This document shows, in pieces, positions 50,810-59,677 of a stretch of DNA of 64,000 nucleotides. The position numbers and the translations under genes were made by a program. This stretch comes from Collinsella tanakaei (lineage in GTDB: Bacteria > Actinomycetota > Coriobacteriia > Coriobacteriales > Coriobacteriaceae). Position 1 is the first letter of the stretch. Each line of letters starts with the position of its first letter. The stretch covers positions 1 through 64,000 of the forward strand of contig NZ_JACJKB010000007.1 in NCBI RefSeq assembly GCF_016900375.1, in the 5' to 3' direction. The notes beneath the pieces are model-generated. The model was not told the origin of the DNA. It searched no databases and was given only the letters and a program-made list of their open reading frames with translations.

Positions 50810-52395
50810 TGCGCCCGCACCTCCCCATGCTTCCATGGCAGCCTGATGCGCGACCCACCTTGGTTGCGCCCGCCCATCGCACGCTGCCGCTCATCCCACG
50901 CCTCGAGCGGGCAGCCCAGCTCTCGAAGCAATCCCTCGGTGAACGAACGGATGTCGCGCGCGAACGCCCCCGAATCGTCCATCACATCCCCCAGCCGCCC
51001 GAATGCCACGAGCTCGCTCACCGACGGCCCTCCGTCCGCGATGCGCACATGCGACCGCAACGCCACCGCCATCTCGAACCTCATGGCATGCTCCTCGTCG
51101 CATCCCACAGCACCGAACCGGTTGAACAGCCCCGTCATGCGCGTTTTGGGAACACCGATGCGCGCCGCCAATGCGACCGCGCGCGCAGACGAAACGTCCG
51201 CGAACGGCCCGCCCGACCCGACGATCAAACACCGGTCGCAGCGCGAGACCGTGGATGCCACGGCATCGCCCCAGAACACCGAGGTGTCGGCGAACACGAC
51301 ATCGGCCTCTCTGCGGAGCACGGAAACGAGCTGCTCCACCGGCGCAGCCAGAAGCTCGGCGTGCTCCGGCAGCCCGCAGGGACCCCACAGCGTGAGCCCG
51401 GGGGCGATGCGCATCGCGGACACCTCGACCGCCTCCTCGAAGGCATCCAGTGCATCCGTCTCGTCCGATGCCAGCCGCGCGAGGTCAGCCGGCTGCTCGA
51501 TACCGACGAGCCGATAGAGGTCGCCGAACATGAGGTCGAGATCCACGACCGCCGCCCTCATGCCCATACGCGCTGCCCACCAAGCCATCGCCGCCAAAAC
51601 CGTCGTCTTGCCGCAGCCGCCTCGTCCCGATATGGCGACGACAACCGGCGCCAACGGCACATCGTCCTCGGGAACTGTGTCCATAGACGCCCTGGCAGAG
51701 TCGCTGACAGCAGCTGCGGCGCCGTTACATGCAGGGCGTCCGAATTGCATGGTGATGTCGTCAGGATCCGTTCCAGAACCGAGCGGGGCCGCTCCAGCAG
51801 CGTGCGCACCTTGTGCCCTAGCCGTCGGGGGCATCTCTCGAGATGCGGACGCGACAGACGAGCTCGCCTCGCCAACGGTACCTTTCGTATCGATAGGTAC
51901 AGCATGCTGCGGTGTTGGCAGAATTGCTGGACCCGGCACCGAAATCGGCCGCTCGCCGCTCGTCTCCCCGCAAGAAGCAATCACGCTATCGTCAGCAGGG
52001 GACTCCGTGGCCGACGCGGGCAAAGGACCCTCTCCCGTGCACGCATCGGAACCGCGCTGAAACTCGGAATCCCCTGCCGCGATGACTTCGGTCGCTCCGG
52101 CCGCAAACAGCCGGGCGATGCAGCCCGGATCGAGCTGCTCGACGATAACCAGTACGGTCTCGATATCGCATTCGCGCGTAAGGTGCGAAACCACGGGTTC
52201 CAAAAGCGCCCCAGCATCGGATGCGTAGAGCGCTGCCCCGGCAAGCCCGTCAGCAAAGCCATCGGCCGCTTGAACCGCCCCCTCCTTGTCGCCAACGCGC
52301 ACGAAGCGCGCGGACGGATCGCATGCGCGGATCTCGCTCCTGACGAGCTCCATCTTGGACGGCGGGCAGAACACAAGCCACATCGATGCCATCAC
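50806..52395 (-). CDS. tadZ: TadZ/CpaE-like pilus localisation ATPase
   Basis: This 529-residue protein has an atypical receiver-like N-terminal domain (about 1-125), an Ala/Ser/Pro-rich linker (about 130-265), and a ParA/MinD-type ATPase domain with a deviant Walker A (GRGGCGKTTVLA) and VVDLDLMFGD. TadZ/CpaE proteins place the Tad machine at a cell site. The start is either GTG 52395, with GGAGG at 7 bp, or ATG 52392. The linker is unusually long. Confidence 0.85.
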   Translation of the reverse strand: MMASMWLVFCPPSKMELVRSEIRACDPSARFVRVGDKEGAVQAADGFADGLAGAALYASDAGALLEPVVSHLTRECDIETVLVIVEQLDPGCIARLFAAGATEVIAAGDSEFQRGSDACTGEGPLPASATESPADDSVIASCGETSGERPISVPGPAILPTPQHAVPIDTKGTVGEASSSVASASREMPPTARAQGAHAAGAAPLGSGTDPDDITMQFGRPACNGAAAAVSDSARASMDTVPEDDVPLAPVVVAISGRGGCGKTTVLAAMAWWAARMGMRAAVVDLDLMFGDLYRLVGIEQPADLARLASDETDALDAFEEAVEVSAMRIAPGLTLWGPCGLPEHAELLAAPVEQLVSVLRREADVVFADTSVFWGDAVASTVSRCDRCLIVGSGGPFADVSSARAVALAARIGVPKTRMTGLFNRFGAVGCDEEHAMRFEMAVALRSHVRIADGGPSVSELVAFGRLGDVMDDSGAFARDIRSFTEGLLRELGCPLEAWDERQRAMGGRNQGGSRIRLPWKHGEVRAQ

Positions 52396-53057
52396 GCATC
52401 ACCCTCCCCCGTTACCTCGGTTTCCGATTCGGCCTCCGCCGAGCCGGGAACCGCTAAGGTGACTTGGCCAAGAGACGTCGCAGCAAGCAGCTCATGGACA
52501 CGGGTCGGATCGACCGCGAGCGTGACCCAGCTCATGTCGCCCCCGGTCGCCTCGGCGCTCGTATCCAGCACCTGGGCCGTCATGAGACGATCGGCGATGG
52601 CATCTTGAGACACATAGACGTCGACCGTATCGCCCGGAGCGATGGAACCGCCGACCGCGTGGACCGGATCGCTCGCAACGCTTACGGCAACCGTTCCCGC
52701 CGGCACGGCGATGCCTCCAGAACGCACCTCGAGATACGCCGAGCAGACCACGGCGTTTTTCGGGATGCGCGAGGTCGCGGTCCTTCCTGCAGCATCCCCG
52801 AGATCGGCAATCGAATCCTCGGGCAGAAGGCCAGCCGCCCATTCGGCAATCGCCAGATTGCTCTCATCGAGCAGCTCGCCCGCTTCGATGTCACGCGTGG
52901 CGACGCAGACCGTCACCGGCTCCCCACCGAAGCGCTCGAGGGCATCGCGCTGGGCAACCTCGGCCTCCTCGCGCACCGAGGAGGCGTAGGCAAGCGCAAG
53001 GATCACGGCGGCAACTCCTGAAATAACGCTGAGCACAAGCCTCGTCCCACGACGCAC
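52392..53057 (-). CDS. cpaB: Flp pilus assembly protein CpaB/RcpC (SAF domain)
   Basis: This 221-residue protein has one N-terminal membrane helix (LVLSVISGVAAVILALAYAS) and a SAF domain (VCVATRDIEAGELLDESNLA) followed by GDTVDVYVSQ, the CpaB pattern. It probably stabilises the pilus channel at the wall. GTG at 53057 is selected because GGAGG lies about 7 bp away; a TTG at 53081 is less well placed. It is the first gene of the tad operon. Confidence 0.85.
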   Translation of the reverse strand: MRRGTRLVLSVISGVAAVILALAYASSVREEAEVAQRDALERFGGEPVTVCVATRDIEAGELLDESNLAIAEWAAGLLPEDSIADLGDAAGRTATSRIPKNAVVCSAYLEVRSGGIAVPAGTVAVSVASDPVHAVGGSIAPGDTVDVYVSQDAIADRLMTAQVLDTSAEATGGDMSWVTLAVDPTRVHELLAATSLGQVTLAVPGSAEAESETEVTGEGDA

Positions 53058-53482
53058 GCCGAACACCTCCTCCGGAACCAAATTCCCGTCCTCTCAGGGA
53101 CGGGTCGCACCGCGACTGCGGCCTTGTTCCATTGTGGAAGCGGACGGATGACATGAACGGACGAATCAAAATCGCAGGCACACGGCCTTACGGGAGCCGA
53201 CCCGCCATCCAACAGCGTTGTCGGAATCAGGGCTGAAGCATCGGGAGGGATTCTCGAATCCTGCGACGATGCGCGTCAGCTACAGGTTTACCGAACACCG
53301 CCACCCAAGGAAACCGGAGGCGTCTGCGCAAATATGGAGAAACGGGCCGAAAAATCGCGTACGCCTCGTTTTTACGCTCAGGATTTCGGCTATCGGCAAG
53401 AGACGGGGCGTGCGCAGCACCTTACGGTCATCTGGCGCCAGATGACCGGAGCGAAAATGCCAGGTATCACGGCCGACGCAAG
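53058..53482. other. 425-bp region between rsgA and the tad operon
   Basis: It has no gene. It should carry the tad promoter. Two notable pieces are GCGCAAATATGGAGAAA at 53326-53342, also found after metG, and a perfect 24-bp palindrome at 53425-53448, 35 bp beyond the rsgA stop. Confidence 0.5.
53425..53448. repeat. Perfect 24-bp palindrome
   Basis: CGGTCATCTGGC is directly followed by its inverse GCCAGATGACCG, with no loop. It is downstream of rsgA and far upstream of the tad operon. It could be an operator for a dimeric regulator; as a terminator it lacks a T-run. Confidence 0.6.
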
Positions 53483-54661
53483 CTACAGCTTGATGTCGGG
53501 ATCGAGGCTCTGGGCGCTCACGCGCATCTCGGAGGCGAGGGCCAAAAACGCAGCGAGGCGCAGCTCGTCGATAGCGCCTTCCTCCACGGCCTCGCGCACG
53601 GCGCATCCCGGCTCGTGGGTATGCGTGCAGTCGTTGAAGCGGCAGGCGCGGGAGGCGCGCACGATCTCGGGGAACGCGCGGGCAAGACCGCGCTCATGAC
53701 CCACGAGCGGCAGGCTGCGCAGGCCAGGCGCATCGGCTATGACGCCGCACGGATCGGGCAGCGCCACCATCACGCGCGCCACCGTGGTATGTCGGCCCAT
53801 GTCGTCGCGCTCGCGAACCTCACCGGTGGCAAGCGCCTCGTGGCCGAGTAGCGCGTTGAGCAGCGTCGACTTGCCTGCGCCCGATTCGCCCAGGATCATC
53901 GCGCAGGTACCGGCGGGAACGCAGGCGCGCACTTCGTCGAGACCCACGCCCTCCATCGACGAGGTAACGATCACGCGGATATCCCCTCCCGCCAGGCGAT
54001 GGGCCTCCGCGATGGCCTCCTCGAGCTCGTCGGGTGCGCAACGGTCTGCCTTGGTGAACACGATCACCGGCGTGGCACCGCAGTCGTAGATGAGCACGAG
54101 CGCGCGTGCGATGCGATCGCGGATGAGCTGAGCCGAGTCGCGCGCGGCGCCGAGCGGCTGGACAACGAAGATGACGTCGACGTTGGCGGCGAGCACCTGA
54201 CGCTCGCCGCGGTTCTTGCCCCGCCAGCGCTCGAACGTCGTGCGACGCGGAAGAACGTGCTCGATGACGCCCATATCGTGGCCGGGAGCGACCCTCACCG
54301 CCACGGCGTCTCCGACGGCGGGCAGCAGACGCTCGGCCTCGCCGCGCACCTTCGCGAAATTGACCGAGTGCTCCGCGCGGAAGGTGTCGCGCTCGGTGGC
54401 GATCAGGGGGAAGCCGCGGTCGAGCCGGATGACCCTGCCGAGATGCATCTCCGCGGCAGCCGCCGCATCGGTGCGGGAAAGCTCGCGGCAAAACGAATCG
54501 AAGGCCTCCGTCTGGCGCTCATCGAACGGCAGGTCCTCAAACGATGGGAGGTCATGCAGCGCCTCGATGCGCGGCAGCACAGCCGCGATATCGGGAGATT
54601 CCGCCGCAGCGGCACGGCGCCGTTTGGCCTTACCTTTGCCTTTGTTGCCGCCTTTACCCAC
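53483..54661 (-). CDS. rsgA: Ribosome small-subunit-dependent GTPase RsgA
   Basis: This 392-residue circularly permuted GTPase assists late 30S maturation. It has an OB-like N-terminal region, the GTPase motifs in permuted order (FTKAD, then GESGAGKSTLLNAL, then DAPGLRSLPL), and the C-terminal zinc knuckle CRFNDCTHTHEPGC. A Lys/Arg/Ala-rich N-terminal extension of about 45 residues precedes the usual start of the family. GTG 54661 with GAGG 5 bp upstream is preferred; the frame is open further upstream. Confidence 0.93.
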   Translation of the reverse strand: MGKGGNKGKGKAKRRRAAAAESPDIAAVLPRIEALHDLPSFEDLPFDERQTEAFDSFCRELSRTDAAAAAEMHLGRVIRLDRGFPLIATERDTFRAEHSVNFAKVRGEAERLLPAVGDAVAVRVAPGHDMGVIEHVLPRRTTFERWRGKNRGERQVLAANVDVIFVVQPLGAARDSAQLIRDRIARALVLIYDCGATPVIVFTKADRCAPDELEEAIAEAHRLAGGDIRVIVTSSMEGVGLDEVRACVPAGTCAMILGESGAGKSTLLNALLGHEALATGEVRERDDMGRHTTVARVMVALPDPCGVIADAPGLRSLPLVGHERGLARAFPEIVRASRACRFNDCTHTHEPGCAVREAVEEGAIDELRLAAFLALASEMRVSAQSLDPDIKL

Positions 54662-54747
54662 ATGCACCTCGATTTCGTCGGGAGTCCGAATGCAAGTGTA
54701 CCGCACGCGCGGCGGGCGCACGCGCAGCATCCGGCCCTCTGAACAAA

Positions 54748-54818
54748 GCGTGCGGGCGGACCGCAGCCCTTTTGCCGGGAAAGGAGAGAAACCTGCAAAA
54801 AGGCTGTGGTCCGCCCGC
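54748..54818 (-). terminator. Terminator of the GltD-like gene
   Basis: GTGCGGGCGGACC and GGTCCGCCCGCAC pair, with an inner GCAGCCCTTTTGC/GCAAAAAGGCTG continuation. It lies 21 bp after the oxidoreductase stop and before the rsgA start. The very stable stem is expected to end transcription. Confidence 0.75.
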
Positions 54819-54839
54819 ACGGCGAACGATGTTCCGAAG

Positions 54840-56084
54840 CTATTCGGCGGCTACGGGCTCGTCCGCAGGCTCGCCCGTCATGTACGCCATCATGGCGCGC
54901 GCCACGTCCTTGGCCACGGCGACGGCGCTCACCACGTTCTTGGAGCCGGTAACCACGTCGCCCGCGGCGAACACGCCGGGAACGGTCGTCATGCCGTGCT
55001 CATCGGTGAGCAGAAGGCCCGTATCGGAACACTCGAGGCCCGGCGTCGTGAGCAGCAGCTTGTTTTTGGGGCCCTGGCTGATGGCGATGATCGTCGAATC
55101 GGCGCGCACCTGGTCGAGCTCCTCCTCGCAGCCCACGACATGGCCCTCGTCGTCGAGGATGTTCGTGCGGAAGAGCGGACCCTCGTCGGTGATCTTCACG
55201 ACGTCCTTGCAGAACACGATCTCGGCGCCCTCGAGCTGTGCGAAGGCGAGCTCATCGGAGCTCGCGCTCACGTGCTTGGAGCGCGCGTACATGCGCACGT
55301 GGCGCGCGCCGTGGCGCAGGGCCGTGCGGGCGACATCCATGCCCGAGTTGCCGACGCCGATGACGGCGACGGTCTCGCCCAGGTTGAACGCCGAGGGATC
55401 GCTCAGGTAATCGACCGAGAAGTGCACGTTGGGCAGCGACTCGCCCTCAAGGCCGAGCGTGCGCGGACGCCAAACGCCCGTGCCGATGAACACGGTCTCG
55501 TAGCCGTCGCGCAGAAGGTCGCCGATCTCGAGCGCGCCACCGATCGTGGTGCAGGCGCGGAACTTGACGCCCATCTCCTCGATGCGCTTGGCGCAGCGAT
55601 CGAGGATGGTGCGGGGCAGACGGAACTCGGGGATGCCGTAGCGCATGACGCCGCCAATACGGTCCTTCGCATCGAACACGGTGACGGCGTAGCCCTCGCG
55701 CGCGAGCTCGATGGCAACGGTCAGGCCGGCGGGTCCGGCGCCGATCACCGCAGCGCGATGGCCGTTGGGCTCCTTGCGCTCGATGACCATGCGGTCGAGG
55801 TACAGATCGGAGATGAAGGTCTCGATGGCACTGAAGTGAACCGGGGTCTCCTTGCGGCCGCGAACGCAATGGCCCTCGCACTGTCCCTCGTGGTTGCACA
55901 CCATGGAGCACACGAGCGAGAAGGGGTTGTTGTCGAAGAGCATCTCGCCGGCGCGGTTGATCTCGCCCTCCTTGAACAGGTGAATCACCTCGGGGATGTT
56001 CGTGGAGATAGGGCAGCCCTTCTTGCAGAGGGGCTTTTTGCACTGCAGGCATCGATTTGCTTCCTCAACGATACGAACGGCCAT
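54840..56084 (-). CDS. NADPH-dependent glutamate synthase small subunit-like oxidoreductase
   Basis: This 414-residue flavoprotein is of the GltD/SudA/NfnB family. The N-terminal 4Fe-4S region has CLQCKKPLCKKGCP and CSMVCNHEGQCEGHC; an FAD Rossmann motif GAGPAGLTVA, then GGVMRYGIPEFRLP; a second nucleotide motif GVGNSGMDVA; and the C-terminal VFAAGDVVTG. It transfers electrons between NAD(P)H and a partner. No large glutamate synthase subunit or ferredoxin:NAD reductase partner is adjacent, so its exact reaction is open. The start at 56084 follows AGGGGGG. Confidence 0.85.
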   Translation of the reverse strand: MAVRIVEEANRCLQCKKPLCKKGCPISTNIPEVIHLFKEGEINRAGEMLFDNNPFSLVCSMVCNHEGQCEGHCVRGRKETPVHFSAIETFISDLYLDRMVIERKEPNGHRAAVIGAGPAGLTVAIELAREGYAVTVFDAKDRIGGVMRYGIPEFRLPRTILDRCAKRIEEMGVKFRACTTIGGALEIGDLLRDGYETVFIGTGVWRPRTLGLEGESLPNVHFSVDYLSDPSAFNLGETVAVIGVGNSGMDVARTALRHGARHVRMYARSKHVSASSDELAFAQLEGAEIVFCKDVVKITDEGPLFRTNILDDEGHVVGCEEELDQVRADSTIIAISQGPKNKLLLTTPGLECSDTGLLLTDEHGMTTVPGVFAAGDVVTGSKNVVSAVAVAKDVARAMMAYMTGEPADEPVAAE

Positions 56085-56342
56085 GCCGTCCCCCCTTCGA
56101 ACACGCTCACAGACCCAAAAGAAAAGTGCGGGCAGCGTCGCCATCGAACGCCGCCCGATTACGACGCTTTCAGGCGAGGGGAGCTGGTGAACATACGCAC
56201 CCGAAGAGCGCCGCCCTACCAACCTATCAGCACGATCGATAGCAGGGCGTGCATTTCCGGTGTATGCGATATTCCGTAACTTGGTAAAACGTATTGCCAT
56301 ATGCGTCGACGCATTATCGACAAATCATATCCACAAATGCGT

Positions 56343-56375
56343 CCGACAAGATTGAACCTGGCCCCATCTTGCCGG
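56343..56375. repeat. REP-like motif (GACAAG...CCTGGCCCCATCTTG family)
   Basis: CCGACAAGAT and ATCTTGCCGG-type ends flank TGAACCTGGCCCC. It belongs to the same family as 13395-13449, 59580-59609 and 59646-59676. Confidence 0.7.
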
Positions 56376-56483
56376 GCGCGCGAAGCCAGCGCCCCGCCTG
56401 TAGCCGCATCGCCCCCGAACCCCCGCCCTACCACCGCTGGGCATCAGGCGCGCGAAGCCAGCGCCGCAACGCGAGTAAACGCA

Positions 56484-56571
56484 GGGAGGCCCCGGAGGGC
56501 TTCCCTAAGCGCGCAATCCCGCAGCCGCGTAGCGGCGAGGACGCGCGCGTGGGAACCCTCCGGGGCCTCCC
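56484..56571 (-). terminator. Long hairpin after the Ca2+-ATPase gene
   Basis: GGGAGGCCCCGGAGGG pairs with CCCTCCGGGGCCTCCC, and the stem continues inward with TTCCC/GGGAA and GCGCGC/GCGCGC. It lies 27 bp after the ATPase stop. A T-run is lacking, so it may act as an mRNA 3-prime end or REP element. Confidence 0.6.
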
Positions 56572-56598
56572 GGTCAGGTTGGTATCCCGTACGAGCGG

Positions 56599-59283
56599 CT
56601 AGTCGTTCTTCTCCACCGCGCGCATGATGGCCTTGTAGACCTCCATGATGGGGATGATCAGGAAGGCCAGGCCGACGGCGCAGGCGAGCGCATCGAGCGG
56701 CAGCTCCATGAAGCCGAACATGACGGCCAACGGGTGGAACTCGACGACCACGACGGTGAGGACGAGCGCGAGCAGCGCGGCACCCCACAGCCACTTGTTC
56801 TGCTTGGGCATGCTGAACAGCGACGCACGGCGGCTGCGCATGTTGAAGCAGTGGAAGATCTCGACCATCGACAGGGTGATGAACGCCATGGTGACGCCCT
56901 CTTCGTCAGCAGTGCCGGCGATCATGTCGGCGATGTTGATGTAGCCCATGTCGAAATACACGCCCACGAAGAAGCTCGCGAGCACGAGGATCGTGATGAC
57001 GACGCCCTGGAACAGGATGTCGATGCCCATGCCGCCCGCGAAGACGCCGTCGGTGGCGTTACGCGGCTTGCGCTTCATGATGTCGCCCTCGGCCTCCTCC
57101 ATGCCGAGCGCGAGCGCTGGGAAGCAGTCCGTGATCAGGTTGATCCACAGCAGCTGGACGGGCTGGAAGATGGTGAAGCCCACGAGCGTCGCCACGAAGA
57201 CCGACAACACCTCGGCGATATTGGCGGACAGCAGGAACTGGATAACCTTGCGGATGTTGTCGTAGATACGACGGCCTTCCTCCACCGCGTTGATGATGGT
57301 GGCGAAGTTGTCGTCGGCGAGCACCATGTCGGCGACGTTCTTGGTGACGTCGGTGCCGGTGATGCCCATGCCCACGCCGATGTCGGCGCGCTTGATGGAG
57401 GGCGCGTCGTTCACGCCGTCGCCGGTCATGGCGACGATCTTGTCGCGGCTCTTCCATGCGTCGACGATGCGGGCCTTGTGCTCGGGCTGGACGCGCGCGT
57501 AGACGCTGTACTCGGTGACCTTCTCCTTGAAGTCCTCGTCGGAGATCTTATCGAGCTGGGCACCCGTGATGGCCTGGCTGGCGTCCTCACAGATGCCGAG
57601 GTTCTTGGCGATGGCCACGGCGGTATCGATGTGGTCGCCCGTGATCATGACCGGACGGATACCGGCACCCTTGGCCTCCTTGATTGCCGGGGCAACCTCG
57701 GGGCGCTCGGGGTCAATCATGCCGGAGAGGCCCACGAAGGTGAGGTCGTGCTCAAGCGCCTCGGGCGAGCAATCGGTGGGCTGCTCGTCGTGCATGCGCA
57801 CGGCGGAGGCGAGCACGCGCAGCGCCTGATTGGCCATGTCCTTGTTGGCAGCCATGATCTTCTCGCGGCGCGCATCGGTCAGCGGCTCGACGGTGCCGTC
57901 GGCGTTCATGACGGTGGTGCAGCGGCCGAGCACGACGTCGGGGCCGCCCTTGGTGTACTGCTCGAAGGTACCCTCGGGGGTCTTCACCACGACGGACATC
58001 ATCTTGCGGCCGGAGTCGAACGGAGCCTCGCCCACGCGCGGATACTTCTCGGCGTTGCCGTTCTCGTAGAAGCCGAGCTTGCCGGCATCGTTCACGAGAG
58101 CGCACTCGGTCGGCTCGCCGACCGACTCGCCGGCCTCCGCATCCCACTTGGCGTCAGAGCACAGGGCCATGGCGCGCACGTGCAGCTCATCGGGACCCTC
58201 GACCTCATGCTTGATGACGGTCATCTTGTTCTGGGTGAGCGTACCGGTCTTATCGGAGCAGATGATCTGGGTGCAGCCGAGCGTCTCGACCGCGGTCATC
58301 TTGCGGATGATGGCCTGACGCTTGGACATCTTGGTGACGCCCATGGAAAGCACAATGGTAACGACGGCCACGAGGCCCTCGGGGATGGCCGCGACGGCGA
58401 GCGACACGGCGACCATGAAGGTGTCGAGAATCATCTCGGGGTTGGAACCCAGCTCACCGCCGTGGCGGATGAGGTCGACGGCGAATATGACCACGCAGAT
58501 GCCGAGCACGAGCTTGGTCAGGATGCCGGAGAGCTCGTTCAGCTTGATCTGCAGCGGCGTGAGCTCCTTCTTGGCGGTGGTCAGCGCGTCGGCGATCTTG
58601 CCCATCTCGGTCTTCATGCCGGTGGCGACCACGACGGCGGTGCCGCGACCGTACACGACCGTGGAGCCCATGTAGCACATGTTCTTGCGGTCGCCCAGCG
58701 GCACGTCGTCGGCGCCATCGAGCTCGATGGGATTCACGTGCTTCTCGACCGGGACGGACTCACCGGTAAGGGCTGCCTCCTCGATCTTCATGGAAGCGCT
58801 CTCGAGGATGCGGCAGTCCGCGGGCACGGAGTCGCCGGCCTCGAGCAGCACGATGTCGCCGGGAACCAGGTCGGCGCTCGGCAGATGCACCATCTTGCCG
58901 TCGCGGATGACCTTGGACTGCGCGGCACTCATCTCCTGCAGGGCGGCGAGCGCCTGCTCGGACTTGGCCTCCTGAACCACGCCGAGGACCGAGTTGATGA
59001 TGACGACCGCCATGATGATGACGACGTCAGCCCACTCGGACTCGCCCTGGATCATGCCGGTGACCGCCGAGATCACAGCCGCGACGATAAGCATGATGAC
59101 CATGGGGTCGGCCATCTGCTCGAAGAAGCGCTTCCAGAGCGGGGTCTTCTCCTCCTCGTCGAGCTTGTTGGCGCCGAACTGCGCCAGGCGCTGCTGCGCC
59201 TCGGCTGCAGTAAGGCCGGTCTCGGCATTTGAGGACTGCGCTTCGAGCACGTCCTCGGCCGAGGCCAAGTATTCCTTTTCCAT
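56599..59283 (-). CDS. Calcium-type P-ATPase (paralogue 1)
   Basis: This 894-residue P2-type ATPase is expected to export Ca2+ from the cytoplasm. It has the N-terminal cation-ATPase domain, actuator TGES, M4 PEGLVAVVTIVL, phosphorylation site SDKTGTLTQNKMTV, KGGPD nucleotide site, hinge GDGVNDAPS, and M6 WINLITDCFPALALG with the Asn/Asp expected for Ca2+ binding. About ten membrane helices are predicted. The start at 59283 follows AGGGA. It is very similar to the gene at 59678-62359 in sequence and length, so this is a tandem duplication. Confidence 0.93.
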   Translation of the reverse strand: MEKEYLASAEDVLEAQSSNAETGLTAAEAQQRLAQFGANKLDEEEKTPLWKRFFEQMADPMVIMLIVAAVISAVTGMIQGESEWADVVIIMAVVIINSVLGVVQEAKSEQALAALQEMSAAQSKVIRDGKMVHLPSADLVPGDIVLLEAGDSVPADCRILESASMKIEEAALTGESVPVEKHVNPIELDGADDVPLGDRKNMCYMGSTVVYGRGTAVVVATGMKTEMGKIADALTTAKKELTPLQIKLNELSGILTKLVLGICVVIFAVDLIRHGGELGSNPEMILDTFMVAVSLAVAAIPEGLVAVVTIVLSMGVTKMSKRQAIIRKMTAVETLGCTQIICSDKTGTLTQNKMTVIKHEVEGPDELHVRAMALCSDAKWDAEAGESVGEPTECALVNDAGKLGFYENGNAEKYPRVGEAPFDSGRKMMSVVVKTPEGTFEQYTKGGPDVVLGRCTTVMNADGTVEPLTDARREKIMAANKDMANQALRVLASAVRMHDEQPTDCSPEALEHDLTFVGLSGMIDPERPEVAPAIKEAKGAGIRPVMITGDHIDTAVAIAKNLGICEDASQAITGAQLDKISDEDFKEKVTEYSVYARVQPEHKARIVDAWKSRDKIVAMTGDGVNDAPSIKRADIGVGMGITGTDVTKNVADMVLADDNFATIINAVEEGRRIYDNIRKVIQFLLSANIAEVLSVFVATLVGFTIFQPVQLLWINLITDCFPALALGMEEAEGDIMKRKPRNATDGVFAGGMGIDILFQGVVITILVLASFFVGVYFDMGYINIADMIAGTADEEGVTMAFITLSMVEIFHCFNMRSRRASLFSMPKQNKWLWGAALLALVLTVVVVEFHPLAVMFGFMELPLDALACAVGLAFLIIPIMEVYKAIMRAVEKND

Positions 59284-59579
59284 ACGCTGATTCCCTCCTC
59301 CTGGGATCGAGCCAACCAACGGGTTGACGCCCGATCATAATTCCCCAGGAGACAGGGGCAAGGGCTCGTCAAGGCTGCCATGTCAGCTGGCGTCTTGCAA
59401 TGCTTGCTATAGTACCCGATAACGACGGTAATTAGTCTACGACCTTACATGAATTAAGGCCATGTTACGTATCGTGAGAAACAGCAGCGTAGAGCGGCCA
59501 TAGAGCTGTTCTGTATACCATTTTGTGAGTTCGCAGGGCCCGAAGAGGCCCGATTCGGAACACCAGAAACACATCCAAG

Positions 59580-59676
59580 CGACAAGTTTGGACCTGGCCC
59601 CATCTTGTCAAAAGGGCCCCGAGGCATGCCCCGGGGCCCTTGATGCGACAGGTTTGTACCTGGCACCAACTTGTCG
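59580..59676. repeat. Pair of REP-like motifs flanking a terminator
   Basis: CGACAAGTTTGGACCTGGCC (59580-59609, ending CATCTTGTC) and CGACAGGTTTGTACCTGGCA (59646-59676, ending CAACTTGTCG) lie on either side of the hairpin at 59612. Their ends CGACAAG/CTTGTCG can pair. They belong to the family seen at 13395 and 56343. Confidence 0.8.
59612..59641 (-). terminator. Terminator of P-ATPase paralogue 2
   Basis: AAGGGCCCCG pairs with CGGGGCCCTT around a 10-base loop; on the minus strand TTTT follows. It is 37 bp after the stop of the gene at 59678. Confidence 0.88.
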
Positions 59677-59677
59677 G

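Larger units (their letters stand above)
56085..56598. other. 514-bp repeat-rich intergenic region
   Basis: It has no gene. It holds a REP-like motif (56343-56375), an 18-bp direct repeat GCGCGCGAAGCCAGCGCC at 56376-56393 and 56448-56465 (72 bp apart), and a long hairpin at 56484-56571. The last lies just after the Ca2+-ATPase stop and probably ends its transcript. Confidence 0.6.
59284..59677. other. Region between the two P-ATPase genes
   Basis: It has no gene. The left part should hold the promoter of paralogue 1. The right part contains two REP-like motifs flanking the terminator of paralogue 2. The two genes are therefore probably transcribed separately. Confidence 0.6.

Noticed and set aside
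56734-59232. Very long plus-strand open frame (832 codons) opposite the first P-ATPase
   Set aside because: Its product is a His/Asp/Gly/Leu-rich, repetitive composition typical of the antisense of a high-GC gene; no ribosome site or family motif. The minus-strand frame has every P-ATPase motif.
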